DNA of 64,000 nucleotides, from assembly GCA_022494885.1 (NCBI GenBank), contig JAGVSM010002948.1:1-64000 (forward strand). The letters are read 5' to 3'. A model generated the notes under the pieces. That model had not been told where the DNA came from, searched no databases, and saw only the letters and a program-made list of their open reading frames with translations. Numbering within the stretch: position 1 is the stretch's first letter; every line of letters starts with the position of its first letter. This document shows, in pieces, positions 33,261-44,345 of the stretch. The translations under genes were made by a program, and so were the position numbers. Origin of the DNA: Micrasema longulum. Its lineage: Eukaryota > Arthropoda > Insecta > Trichoptera > Brachycentridae.

Positions 33261-34074
33261 GTCGATGCAGTTATTTGTCTTCCGGATGATATCTAATATT
33301 ACACTTCCACGATCGATCAGTGTTTCCAACATAAATATTATTGTTAAAATGATGTAATAATGATGACGCCTTTCGCCTGCCGGGCCGCCTTCGGCAGTTC
33401 GACAATAGAGTCGACATGCTTTATATCATTATCAACAATCTTCACACCGAGGAATGGAGGAATCATATTTCACGTTCTGCGGGAGATATGGGGACCACCT
33501 GAACGTCAGCGTCGCCAGTTCTCGGGACTCGCGTTACGATAAGGCGACAACACATTACCGATGTTTATCGGTGTGCCCACTACCCACACCCGCTTTCCCA
33601 GCTGAGACATTGTTCCAATTCATGAAGGTACTGGACATTTGACAGTTTTTTTAATGAGGCATCGACACATTTCTGGTCATGCGACTTCAAGAGTAGATCC
33701 CAGCGGAATGCTCGTACGAGGTTTTCCTGTAATTTGAATTTTAATTCCCAAAACACGTACGACGTTCGCTCAGATGAATTTCTCTTTCGCGGCCCCGAGA
33801 GTGTTCAATGTCCCGGATAAATATTTTAAGTTCTCCAAAACGAAAGCCATTTTCAGAAAGAATGTTCTAGTCTGGATTTTGTATAAGGGAAGAGGCCATT
33901 GCAGGAGACTGCTGCGAGATATTGCGCAGATTTATATAGGTACTACTAAGCGTGTTGCCCAGGTGCTTATTGAAATAAATGTACGTTTATGTAATAATAT
34001 CTAATTTTTTATTTAAAAACAGTTTTTTATTCTTCTTCTTTCTTCATTTATCAATCCACATTTTCTCTTTATCC
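33261..34074. other. unassigned; GC-richer block at 33365-33600
   Basis: 33365-33600 is open in two plus frames but has no recognised domain and no obvious splice sites. The rest is AT-rich. Confidence 0.3.
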
Positions 34075-34435
34075 AAATATCATCATCATCATTACCTTTC
34101 CGCACCCAATGGCGCATAAGGCACTGCATTGGTACACCGATCGCGGCGTATCATGATTTATTTTTTTGTTAGAAGAAAGCAAAATGATCAGTCAGGCGCC
34201 AGTCCAGGGACTATGGAATATTCTGGTGTAGAAACTTGGTGTAAAAAAATTGCTCGCTCGTGTGAGTGAATCCGAAGAAAGACATTTAGTCTTTAAAACG
34301 GACTCGGGTATGTGGCGGATGCTTGCAATGGTGTAGAAACACATTTTAAAATAAATATTTGATTCCGATCTAACCCGAGACCGTTTGCATGGTAGGCAGA
34401 TACTCCGACCACACCACGAGGCCGACATAGTCCAC
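34075..34435 (-). mobile_element. tRNA-type SINE carrying a 93-bp insertion
   Basis: From the right: GGCCTCGTGGTGTGGTCGGAG, box B GGTCTCGGGTTAGATCGG, body and the tail GGTGCGGAAAGGTAATGATGATGATGA on the minus strand. A foreign 93-bp piece (34236-34328) is flanked by TGGTGTAGAAAC at 34224-34235 and 34329-34340. Confidence 0.85.
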
Positions 34436-34454
34436 ATAACGTAAATTTTAATAA

Positions 34455-35155
34455 TGTTTATTTACAATATTTGAGTTTGTCCAAATGTTCGTAGACAAAA
34501 GACTGGATTTCACCCCCTCGGGAGTCATTAAGATTAACAAATTACAGCAGGGATGGAGAATACCTTAAATAAGGGAATATGGATGTCAAGGCATTTACAG
34601 GGCTTATGACCTGTCATTGGCTGGTTTAGGTGGCCACTTTACACACTGTGTAACATTCACAATTTTGCCTATGTTTGAACATCCATATTTCTTCAATTGT
34701 TCCATTTGTTGATTTTAGTGAAGTTAAAGATTATTTAAGGTATTCTCCATCCCTGTTGTAATTTGTTAATCTTAATGACTCCCGAGGGGGTAAAATCCAG
34801 TCTTTTGTCTACGAACATTTGGACAAACTCAAATATTGTAATGAAACCAACTGGTCCAAGAAGAAGTGTACAAATTGAAAAATTGTTTTCGGGCGTTGCC
34901 TAGTATGTGAAATAATTCTGTCAGATGAATCTCTTCACAACAATAAAGGTTTCAGCTCTTTGACTTCGCTAAAATCAACAAATGGAACAATTGAAGAAAT
35001 TTGGATGTTCAAACATAGGCAAAATGGTGAATGTTACACAGTGTGTAAAGTGGCCACTTTAACCAGCCAACGACAGGTCATAAGCCCTGTAAATGCCTTG
35101 ACATTAATATTCCCTTATTTAAGGTATTCTCCATCCCTGTTGTAATTTGTTAATG
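34455..35155. repeat. family F repeat, large inverted pair
   Basis: The left part (34455-34733) is F on the minus strand, the right part (34780-35155) is F on the plus strand. The words GGTATTCTCCATCCCTGTTGTAATTTGTTAAT (about 34738 and 35123) and CAGCAGGGATGGAGAATACC (34545) mark their edges. The region can fold back over more than 150 bp. Confidence 0.85.
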
Positions 35156-36114
35156 TTTATTTAGTTTATCTACTTAAATAACGCTATTGTATTATTTTAT
35201 ATGTTTTAATATAATATATGCCTAAATAAATGTATACTATACGTATATGTATAGGCGTATAGGTACCGAAACCAGCGATCCTGGCCTCGTGGAAGTCAGC
35301 CTCGAGCTCTGGATCCTGCCCGTGGATCGTGCAATATTAGACATCGATATATATGTAGGTATGTCACTATAATCTCCACTTCCGCTCGATTTCCCCTTTC
35401 TAGGGGCGTTTAGTTGTTTTTTTATTTTTAAAATAATAATGTTTCAATAATCAGCGTAAATAACGATAACACTCTGTTTCCCAAAATGATTCCAAATTGT
35501 CCGTGGGAGTTTATTCGGTGTTGGTATGTTATTAATGACATCGTCAATAAGTCCCGGGCCGGGTAGGCATCGGGCTCGGCCGTCCACTCGGGTAGATATG
35601 AACAGCAGACGTGATTCACACGGAATATAAGGAATTTGTGATCAAAATTAACGTAAACATTATGCTCTTCTCTACCGAAGAACGAGAGCGCAGGCGCAGT
35701 GGCGCGCGCGCACCCGCCGCGAGCTGATGCAGAGAAGAAGTTCGGTGGTCGTTTTCGTATTTTTTTTATTTGTAACACATTTTGTTTTATTGTATCGTTT
35801 TAATTGTGGTGACCGATCGAAAGAAAATTTGTATCCGAAACCTAAGCCAAAATTCAATTTCGGCTTATGCTCCAGTCCAGACCGAAACTTATTTAAATAA
35901 GTTAAAAGTCGCTTCGAAACTCCCGAGATAAGACGTTATTATTTTGAAACCTCGTGAGCTCATTAAAATATAAAAGTGTTCACTAAAATACGCGATAAAT
36001 TAAAAGCCACCAATTGAATGGTCTGTTGTTACGTAATACAAACATATAACTTATATGTTACATTTCTCAAATGAACGCCATAGGAACTTCAACTTATTTA
36101 CTATTAAGGAATTC
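35156..36114. other. no gene; CpG-rich patch at 35560-35740
   Basis: 35670-35730 contains GCGCAGGCGCAGTGGCGCGCGCGCACCCGCCGCGAG, unusually CpG-rich. It could be a promoter or 5' exon of a gene not otherwise visible, or a repeat. The minus-strand open stretches over it carry no domain. Confidence 0.3.
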
Positions 36115-36415
36115 ATAATCATCATCATTGCATGTCCGCTCCCGAGTTCGAGCATATGGGGTCCACAAAGAGCCTCCGTACATCTCGGCATCCTATCGGC
36201 TGCTAGCTCCTGTGCGTCCTGCCGAGTCGGGTTTGCATCCCGTAGTTCTGACATAAACTGCCGACGGCGACGTCATGAACCCGAAGCCTTGTAACATACG
36301 AGTGCGCGGTTGAGGCTCTCAGGAGGCGTTCGCGGTATACGGCCCGGCCAACCATATCGCCTCCGTTGATGACAGTCGTCACCGGAGTTCACTGCGTTCG
36401 TTCTCTTATTACTTC
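36115..36415 (-). pseudogene. RTE-type LINE C-terminus
   Basis: Minus strand: TPVTTVINGGDMVGRAVYRE, RLLRASTAHSYVTRLRVHDV, QFMSELRDANPTRQDAQELAADR, then STEALCGPHMLELGSGHAMM. Same family as 22.75 kb, with the 3' tail TGCAATGATGATGAT at its left edge. Confidence 0.8.
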
Positions 36416-36714
36416 ATAAAGAAATTACAAAAGTGGCGTGTGAAAGATCTTAGAACTACTAACAATAGGAAAGAAATCATAAAATATAATTGTTGGGCAA
36501 CAAACGAATATCTCTAATTGTTGTGCTAATTTCCACCCGATACAGCCGGACGTAATTCGACACATTCCGGCCGCAAGTTTCGGCTGAAGCAAAGTTTCTG
36601 CCGATTTTTGGCCGAAACTGAAACCTCGATCTGCCACTACTTAATTATTTCCAAGTAATATACTGAAGCAGAGCAGAGTACCGCTCGATGTTTATTGTTT
36701 GTAAATTTATTGAT
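36416..36714. other. no gene seen
   Basis: Mixed sequence; nothing recognised. Confidence 0.3.
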
Positions 36715-36902
36715 ATAATTTTAAGTTGCTAGAATTCCACTCGTCCATGCGCATTGTAGCTGCAAGACGATTGATAATCTCGCTTCAAATATATAAATAT
36801 TATCAACCATAAAATACTTAAATTTTGTAAATGGGGTCTAGAATTTTAACAGTCCATGCGATCCGTAGCTGCAAGACGTGCTGTAATCTAGCTCATAAAT
36901 AA
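36715..36902 (-). mobile_element. family M element, first part (reverse copy)
   Basis: Two cores in reverse: GTCCATGCGCATTGTAGCTGCAAGAC (36742) and GTCCATGCGATCCGTAGCTGCAAGACGTG (36852). The copy is interrupted by the F palindrome at 36903 and resumes at about 37430. Confidence 0.75.
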
Positions 36903-37346
36903 ACATATTACAACAGAGATGAAGAACATTTAATTGAAGGTAATATAGAATTCTAGGCATCTACAGGGCTTATGACCTGTCAATGGCTGATATAAGTGGC
37001 CACTTTACACAATGTGTAACATTCACCATTCTGCCCATATTTGAACATCTATGTTCCTTCAATTCTTTCATCTGTTGATGTTTGTGAAGTTAAAGAGCTG
37101 AAACCTTTATTTATGCAAGTGAGATTCATCTAATTGAATAAAGGTTTCAGCTCTTTAACTTCACAAACATCAACAGATGAAAGAATTGAAGGAACATAGA
37201 AGTTCAAATATGGGCAGAATGATGAATGTCACACAGTGTGTAAAATGGCCACTAAAATCAGCCATTGACAGGTCATAAGCCCTGTAGATGCCTAGACTTC
37301 TATATTACCTTTAATTAAATGTTCTTCATCTCTGTTGTAATATGTC
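36903..37346. repeat. family F near-perfect palindrome, about 440 bp
   Basis: Left arm 36903-37111 runs ACATATTACAACAGAGATGA to CTGAAACCTTTATT; right arm 37137-37346 is its near-exact complement, with about ten mismatches in over 200 bp. A 25-base loop lies between. This is the cleanest foldback in the window. Confidence 0.92.
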
Positions 37347-37430
37347 AATATAAACAGCTCCCCAGGGAGTTGAATACAGTCCTTGTCTACAAAAACTTGG
37401 ACAAACTAAAAATATTTTTGATAGCTTATA
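37347..37430 (+). repeat. family F terminal segment
   Basis: ACAGCTCCCCAGGGAGTTGAATACAGTCC, TACAAAAACTTGGACAAACT: the end block that follows the palindrome in F. Confidence 0.75.
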
Positions 37431-37600
37431 TAATATGTTATAATTTAAATCAATCATAATTGGAAACGAGGAACTAGAACCCCAATCGTCCATGCGCTCT
37501 GTGGCTGCAAGAAGCTCTGGGATATTTTTTTCTTGAACGGCGCCATTGAGGTGATTTTCGCAACTATTTCGCGCTATTTAAATTATCCAACTGGAGTAAT
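37431..37600 (-). mobile_element. family M element, second part (reverse copy)
   Basis: GTCCATGCGCTCTGTGGCTGCAAGAAG, then GGGATATTTTTTTC and GCGCTATTTAAATTATCCAA, the complement of the family M start at 32530. Confidence 0.75.
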
Positions 37601-37609
37601 AATAATAAT

Positions 37610-37850
37610 CATATTTCAGTGTCCAGGGCCCGGGCGAAAGAAAAATACAGTTCAGTGTGTGAAAAAGAACCGGAACCCCGGACAATTGTTTTCAACTCGA
37701 TGACAACTCTCGGGAAAAATCCTGAATTAGAAAATCGGGTGGAGATACGCCCGCCTCGCTGTGTAGTGGTTTGTTTTGGTTTAAAGGGTTAAAAGTGCGA
37801 TATTTCATTTTTCCTCTCAAGAAACGAGAATAAAGAACCTGCGGGAAAAG
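37610..37850 (+). mobile_element. leader-type SINE, decayed
   Basis: AAATACAGTTCAGTGTGTGAAAAAGAACCGGAACCCCGGAC, TTTTCAACTCGATGACAACTCTCGGG, then TGTGTAGTGGTTTGTTTTGG and TTAAAAGTGCGATATTTCAT follow the order of the copies at 7.78 and 19.88 kb. Confidence 0.7.
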
Positions 37851-37984
37851 AAACGAAAGGTGAACTAATTTACGGGGCTTTTGGCCAGTCAATGGATGCG
37901 AATAACTGACCGCTCCAGGAACCGAGCCTGGATCCTCCTCTCTCGCTGTCGTATTTCTCCCACTCCCCTGTGCCCAGATCCGAT

Positions 37985-38030
37985 CCCCGAGCCCGGAGCC
38001 CGGAGCCCGGAGCCCGGAGCCCGGAGCCCC
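37985..38030 (+). repeat. GAGCCCG minisatellite, about six units
   Basis: GAGCCCG repeated in tandem, ending GAGCCCC. Confidence 0.93.
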
Positions 38031-38340
38031 ACCTGACGTGTTGGAAACACGAGACATAAACATTAACAGCCGTCCCGCGGAGAGCACAGCCGGGTGACAC
38101 GGAACTGACTTACTGTCGATATTTCTATTTTAGAATGACAGATATGAAGGAGTTTCTACAATAGTTCTACATTATCTCTGGTTTCTACAAGATCTCAACA
38201 GAGATTGGGGAAACAAAAGAAACACTTGGAATATTATTAATATTCAATGCATTTTCTTTTTTGTCAAATATTTCATAATTGCTTATAAATAATTGCATAT
38301 AACTACTTACCTACCCGTCTTTAATAATAATAATTTCGAA

Positions 38341-38870
38341 TTACTCTATACTACCATATTCCCTCCTCAAAAATGTTTTCCCTCTCTGTTGCGACAAATT
38401 TAAATATGAACAACTCCTTAGGGGGGAAATCTAGCTAGTCTGCGAGCATTTGGACATACTCAAAACATTGTTGAATTAACTACATTGTAAAAGAATAAGT
38501 ATAAAAAATTGGAAAATTGCTTTCAGGCGTTGCCTAGTAGGTAAATCGGTTCTGCCGGATGAATCTCACCCGCGTGATAAAGGTTTCAGCTCTTTTACTT
38601 CACAAAAAGTCAACAGATGGAAGAGTTGAGGAAATGTGGATGTTCAAACATAGGCAGAACGGTGAATGTTACCCTCTGTGTAAAGTGGCCACTTAAGCCA
38701 GCCAACGACAGGTAAGCCCTGTTGATGCCTAGACTCCCATATTCCCTTCTCAAAAATGTTTTCCCTCTCTGTTGCGACAAATTTAAATACGAACAACTCC
38801 GTAGGGAAAAAATCCAGACAGTCTGCGAGCATTCGGACATACTCGAAACATTGTTATTATAATTTTGATT
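38341..38870 (+). repeat. family F repeat, tandem dimer
   Basis: GTTTTCCCTCTCTGTTGCGAC occurs at 38373 and again at 38759, giving a unit length of 386 bp. The full unit between contains every F word in order. This copy defines the repeat unit. Confidence 0.9.
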
Positions 38871-39799
38871 CCAGCTCGGTTGCGCGGGTAGGGCAATGCC
38901 CAACCGGCCACATAACCATTAAAAAGTATAAATAATCAGAAAAACAAGAAAAAGAATAGCATAAACAGATATAAACATTAAAAAAAATCAATATTTAAGA
39001 GAATACAAAAAAGAATTTACGGATAATTCATTAAACTAAATAAAACTAAAACAAAAAAAGCGCAATAGGTAACAGAATTAAGAAGAACGGCAGTTAAGCG
39101 TCCCGCTGCAATGCCGCCACAACCTCCATCCCCAGCGAAGTTCCACCATTTTGCTGACTACGATGTTGGGGATTTTCCCCAGCCGTCGTCTGAGGCCCGC
39201 CATCCGGTGCCGCAGCAGTCCATCCCAGCGAGGAAGTCCAGCAGCAGCGCACATTCCACTCGCGCCACTATGTCGAGAAAGCTCGTGTAGGGCTCTAAAT
39301 CTTCCATACCCCTAAAACTATGTTGATTGAATTTACCGGCATCAGGCATCAGGCATCACCGTGGTAGTTAAACAAAAATGTCTCGAGGAAAAAAAGGGAA
39401 TCAAAATCAGCGAGAACTTTAAAGTTATTAATATAATACTAACAGAATGTACTTGCCATGAAATATCGGATAAAAAAAAATAAACGTGCCTCGTGTAATC
39501 GGCCCAGTACATATATATATTTATATTTATTCATTTAAGAGCGGACACCTGGCACAGAAAATGGATAAGTAAAAAAGATCGACACATCTTTCGAACTTTT
39601 TGCTTTGTTAATTTATATTACTCAATTTAAACTTTCTGGCGTATTTATATTTCAAATTCTCTAATTTCTCCTTAGAAAGTAAGAAACCCGAAATTGGAGA
39701 ACGAAAGCCATTACTAGAAGATTTCATCCAAAAAATGGAGCTTTTTAGTACGTTTCATTATTGTGGATAATAACGGCGTCTGTTGTTCATCACAATGGC
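38871..39799. other. unassigned, with a GC-rich minus-strand relic at 39070-39350
   Basis: 39349-39070 (-) reads MPDAGKFNQHSFRGMEDLEP and on to WRASDDGWGKSPTS, with further sequence after the stop (WWNFAGDGGCGGIAAGRLTAV). The composition suggests an old LINE tail, but the family is not recognised. The rest is AT-rich. Confidence 0.3.
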
Positions 39800-40020
39800 C
39801 GCACGCGACGCGATAAAAAATTCTCACCGTGATTGTTTATCGTTTTAGCGATTCTAATGGAACGTCGATTAAAATTTATCGATTGGAATTACTGTATTTT
39901 TAATATTGCCACACTTTTTGCCGAACCTGTCGTTTGGCAACGCCTAATACTAAATGTCACCATTCAAAATATTTGCATTTTGCGACCTGTACGATCTTGC
40001 CGTTGGCGTTGGCACGTTAT
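39800..40020 (+). repeat. family T, diverged internal copy
   Basis: GCGACGCGATAAAAAATTCTCACCGTGATTGTTTATCGTTTTAGCGATTCTAATGGAAC parallels 15300-15360 of the full copy. The termini are not recognisable. Confidence 0.5.
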
Positions 40021-41329
40021 TTGGCACCGTTGAATCTTTATATTCATAAAGATAGAAAATGCCAAAACTGTAAGTATAATCAAATTATTTTGTTTTATGA
40101 AGTTTTAATGTTTGCGCACAATTTATCATCCGCTATATCACGGTCACGTGGTCTGGCCGCGCGACCGCGATAAATTAACCACGCTCCATCGTTATCGGGG
40201 ATATCTATATAAGGTAATATCCGCGATTGAGCTGCAGCATTGAATAGAAGAATTATGGATATTAATTATGGTTAGCAAAATATCAGCGATTACAACGAAA
40301 GTATCGCCTCAAATTATATTCGGAATAAAACCAACTCGTAACTTTATGAATACCGTGCGGTCGGGGTATATAATATGGAAATACCAGCACCCGATGGCGG
40401 ATAGCAGACAGGAGATAAGGATCTTCTTGGAACACGAAACTGTGATAATCGACGGTGCAACATTCTCTCGAGAGAGTCCTCGTCATATACAATGTACAAT
40501 GTACAATGAATAATATTACCACAGCGCCGTCCAAATGTGGGCACCACCGAAATAAATCTTTTGTTAATTAAATACAATATTTTCTCGGAGAAATCCGAGA
40601 CCAAATCTACGCACCACAAAATATGTAAAGGCAGGCACCTACAACGGCCAGTTTTGTCTTTACATGGAATATGGAACCCCGCTATAAAATTAATTTGTGT
40701 TGAATTGGCCATAATATTTTAAAAAAACAATTAGTTATTATGAGAAAGAACGGCTCTACAACCGCTTTATTACAGCTTCCAGTGATGAGCCCACAAGTGG
40801 GTGCTCGAAATGAGTTGATACATAATACGTTGCTGGGGGCAGCCATAGTAACACTTTAGCATGTTGCATGTTTATATTATTAATCGATTCTACTCCCTTC
40901 TTATGAAGTTTAAACCTTGCGCTTTTAATCTACCGCGGTGGTGCATCATTTTAAGCATAGTATGGGCACGCACTCACGCTGCATTTTTACCACTAACAAC
41001 TCCGCGTAAGGCACATCGGAACTGCTCGACGTCGACACGATCGAAACCCGCCAGAATCTCCGCGTCCTTTGTCGGCTTCGGTTTAGTTAGCTTTTTGCTC
41101 TCTCTCTCTCTCTAAGACTTTCAAATACCCACATAATATAAATCCGTGTCACAATTAATTCTTATTGTATTTAATTTAATCATTATTTGTATAATCTTGT
41201 ATTCACCATAGTATCTATTAAATCTCAGGAGTAAGTGAATCTTTCATTCAATTTCACGCAACCTTACAACAAAACCACGGTAAGTCAAACTTACCATTTC
41301 ATTCCAACAAAAGAGTTCACCACAATAGT
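40021..41329. other. no gene seen; CT microsatellite
   Basis: (CT)n at 41098-41113. Several 60-120-codon open stretches overlap one another on both strands at 40268-40722 without any domain, so none is called. Confidence 0.35.
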
Positions 41330-41720
41330 ATCTACTACATACGTCTTTGGACTTTCTCCTCTTCTTTTTCTTTTTCCACTTGTTTCTTATTCTCTGCATC
41401 GAGATATCTCTCGAGAGTTGAACTGCCAGCTGTCCTTCCATATTTTTGGAGGTCGTCCTCGAGGTCTGCTTCATCGGGGTAAACTGTAGCTCGCTGTTCT
41501 TGCGGCCCTCGATTCTGCCATTCTCGTCGGATGCTCATTCCGGAACCTTCTTCTCCGCCGTTCCCACCTTACAATATCCTGGACTTCGCATATCCTTCGG
41601 ATCTCAGTGTTTCGCATTCTGTCACGAAGGATTTTGACAGCAATGTTTCTGTGTATTTTCATTGCGCCGGTTCGAAGGAGGTCGGCTCTGAATTATATGC
41701 TAAGAGTCATTGACTTTCTC
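41330..41720 (-). pseudogene. RTE-like LINE C-terminus (third family)
   Basis: Minus strand: RMRNTEIRRICEVQDIVRWE, RRRRRFRNEHPTRMAESRAA, then RPPKIWKDSWQFNSREISR. The order EIR..CxVQDI, RxxxxxHxxRM, RPPKRWxxSW is a standard end for RTE-like proteins. Frameshifts break it; 13.05 kb holds a smaller scrap. Confidence 0.75.
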
Positions 41721-42479
41721 CAGTATCTCAATATCTCGGCTGGTATAGAAGCCCCTCGTAATATTTAGTTGGAACGTTTGAGAGTCGCCGATGTAAGAAG
41801 GAGACACATACAATCACACGCTCACACACGCAGTGACGGAACGATCCGGCGTGAATATTTCGTTGTTAACTAATTGTTATCGGTCAGGGCTGTCGATGGA
41901 AGGTAATTACGACAGACATTCTCGTATTATAGCGTATCTCGTATCGGTTCCCTGGTAGTTTCAGCTAGAGGTTCCATATATTATGCGCGGTCCGCGGACC
42001 ATTCATTGATATTATAATTAGTTTAATGGAATTCCTGATCAGAATTAATAAAATAACAGAAAACACGGAAAAGAATCTAATATGTAAATATATTTTCGAT
42101 ATTCTGAGCATCGTTAACGTCGCGATAGTCCATAATGTTAGAATTGATTTGTTTAGTCCGTTATTTAACTATTTGTGGAAATTATTATTTATGGTAGATA
42201 TAAAATATCATGCTGAAATCTGTACACAAATCACATGTAAATATTATTCAGTGGTTTGAAATATGTACTAATCGAAAAATAATGACTAGGATGAAAATTA
42301 TTAAAATGAATGAAATCGGTATTTATTTATTTGATAATTGTAGTCTTCGTTAGTTTACGGGTTGTTTGTTTACCCCATCCCCATCACGATATGCAGACTG
42401 TAAATAGAAGGTAGAAATTAGGTAGAAATTATAATTATTGTTTCATAACCTGTTTATTTATTTTATTATCAATTTACAA
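41721..42479. other. no gene seen
   Basis: AT-rich; the 77-codon open stretch at 42026-42259 has no domain. Confidence 0.35.
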
Positions 42480-42740
42480 ACCGTCAGGACGGATTGATAT
42501 CACAGTTCTGGCAGTGAAATAGAACCAGAATTCGCCTACCATGCTCGAGGTCCCGAGTTTGGTTCCCGGGAAGGTCTCCATCCGCCGCATACGATGAGTT
42601 TCCTCACCACTTGCAAAACATCACCAGAAATAAGGCTTAAATCAACCTGAAAAAGCACACGAAGACTGCACTAACCGGGCGAGACATGACACGACTGGAC
42701 CTTATAATATTTCTTATATAACCCTAATGGGTTTCTAAAA
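42480..42740 (+). mobile_element. leader-type SINE, rearranged
   Basis: CACAGTTCTGGCAGTGAAATAGAACCAGAA (leader), directly joined to TTCGCCTACCATGCTCGAGGTCCCGAGTTTGGTTCCCGG (tRNA-like box B). The stretch between leader and promoter is deleted compared with 7.78 kb. Confidence 0.6.
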
Positions 42741-43189
42741 AATGATAAATAAATAAACGTATATTTTGTATTGAACACCTGACACCTACGAACGACGAAG
42801 GCGTTTTTATAAAGTAACTAATAAATATTTTTTAATTTATTAAAACCGTGTATCGCGGGTGGTCTGATTCAGGCGCTACGCTGCGCGCTGGGCGGCTGGA
42901 CGGGCGATGGCGCGGCGGTGTTAAATTAACCCAATATTAAATATGATTTATCGCGGTGATTTAGGGAGGTCTAAAGTGACAGAACGTAACCAGTTATTAA
43001 ACAAAACCTTCTATCCAATTGGTGCCTAATAAATATTCATTATAACGCTCCGCAACGTGTTGATAACCTCAAAACGTTCGATAATTATTGGAGCTACACT
43101 AACACCTACTCGCGCATAATATTATGTTAGTGCCGTGGATTACAATATTCGGTAAATATTCGATTTTGAAATCTTTTTTGAATCTACCA
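42741..43189. other. no gene; short GC-rich patch
   Basis: 42850-42920 is GC-rich (GCGCTGGGCGGCTGGACGGGCGATGG) without a domain; the rest is AT-rich. Confidence 0.3.
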
Positions 43190-43870
43190 AGTTCTTCTTC
43201 TTTCTTTATCGCTCCTACCGGAGGTTGGCGACCATAATTCTTAACTTGTCACGATCCTTGGCGAGTCTAATCAGAGCTGCTGCTTTTTTTTCTGTCATTC
43301 TTTTTCGTCCCACATCCCGTCAGCCCTCTATTTTTCCTTCGACAATAAGTTGGAGAAGGGCATACTTCTCATTGCAAAATATGTAAGCCGAGTATGAGGC
43401 TTTTCTTCTTTTAACAGTGGACAGTAACTCCCTCTCTTTATTCCTGATGCTTAAAACCACCCCATCGGGGACACTATGGCCCTTTTCACACATGCCACGC
43501 CAATCCACCCGGCCCGGTAACTTTACCGAGTACACCCTACAAACGCATACACAATGTGTCACCTTTTGTAGGGTGCACCCGGTAAAATTACCGGGCCGGG
43601 TGGATTGGCGTGGAATGTGTGAAAAGGGCCTATCGGTCCAAGAGATTCGCAGCCGCACAACTATGGTCTGAACTTCTAAAGCTAAAGCCTCAATTAGGTT
43701 CATCATCGAGACTTCGAGAGTCCAACCCTCCACTCCACACAGCGGCACCGGCAATTCGCAGGTTCCGATTGCTCTCCATCTCGCGCTTAAAGCCAAGTAT
43801 CGGTCAGACATGAGTTCCCGCATTTCATAAAAGGTTAATCTCGCAATCTCAATTCCGGTCTTCATCTACG
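43190..43870 (-). pseudogene. RTE-like LINE C-terminus split by a MITE (fourth family)
   Basis: Minus strand from 43865: CGVEGWTLEVSMMNLIEALA, VRLRISWTD, then the MITE, then NKERELLSTVKRRKASYSAY and KYALLQLIVEGKIEG with a stop, and after it RKRMTEKKAAALIRLAKDRD and a MVANLR-type terminal word. It is the same domain end as at 31.6-32.1 kb. Reading passes through the MITE without a stop, which makes the open frame look longer (181 codons) than the true protein homology. Confidence 0.82.
43478..43630. mobile_element. 153-bp palindromic MITE inside the LINE, TAT duplication
   Basis: Arms of 67 bp (43478-43544 and 43564-43630) with about five mismatches, ends GGCCCTTTTCACACA/TGTGTGAAAAGGGCC, 19-base loop. 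TAT lies on both sides (43475-43477, 43631-43633). It interrupts LINE protein homology exactly at this point. Confidence 0.9.
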
Positions 43871-44179
43871 AATCCGGATTCCACTCTTCATTTGACCGAG
43901 TCAAACCTGCAAGTTAACAAATTAAAATGCGTAGTACCAAAAAACAGAAAGGGAGTCGCAAAAGACAATGCTGAAATTTTATTTGCCTATGTCAATATTG
44001 TCAAAAAAAATTATCACCGACTATTTCCGAGATTGGACTTATATTGGAAAGATTTATTATACACGCATTTTGTTACGCCGGCGTCTCTCGGAACGGAACC
44101 CTGGCGTAAAACGACGTTTACCTGTATTTCCAAAATCTCGTTTGCAAGGATATTTTTAGCGGTCTTTTAAATGGTATGC
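43871..44179. other. no gene seen
   Basis: The 92-codon open stretch 43892-44170 has no recognisable domain. Confidence 0.3.
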
Positions 44180-44345
44180 ACCGTGGCGCAGTCGATTGAG
44201 CTGGTTAACTGGCATCGTGGGTTTGATTCCGGCCAGTTGCGAGGAAAAAATCCAAGAAATATGTTTTCTCAATCGGTTTGGGTGTTGTTCCGAATCCTCT
44301 CTCTCCCACCCGCTGACGAGCCTCTGAAATAGAAGCTTAGCGGGT
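44180..44345 (+). mobile_element. tRNA-like SINE, GCGCAGTCG family
   Basis: CACCGTGGCGCAGTCGATTGAGCTGGTTAAC (box A) and GTGGGTTTGATTCCGGCC (box B). 55515 kb carries a relative (GCCGTGGTGCAGTCGGTTAG). The body with CCTCTCTCTCCCACCCGCTGACGAG ends near 44340. Confidence 0.65.

Noticed and set aside
35428..35857. Minus-strand open stretches over a CpG-rich patch
   Set aside because: No domain, no start or splice support; the CpG richness alone is not evidence for a gene.
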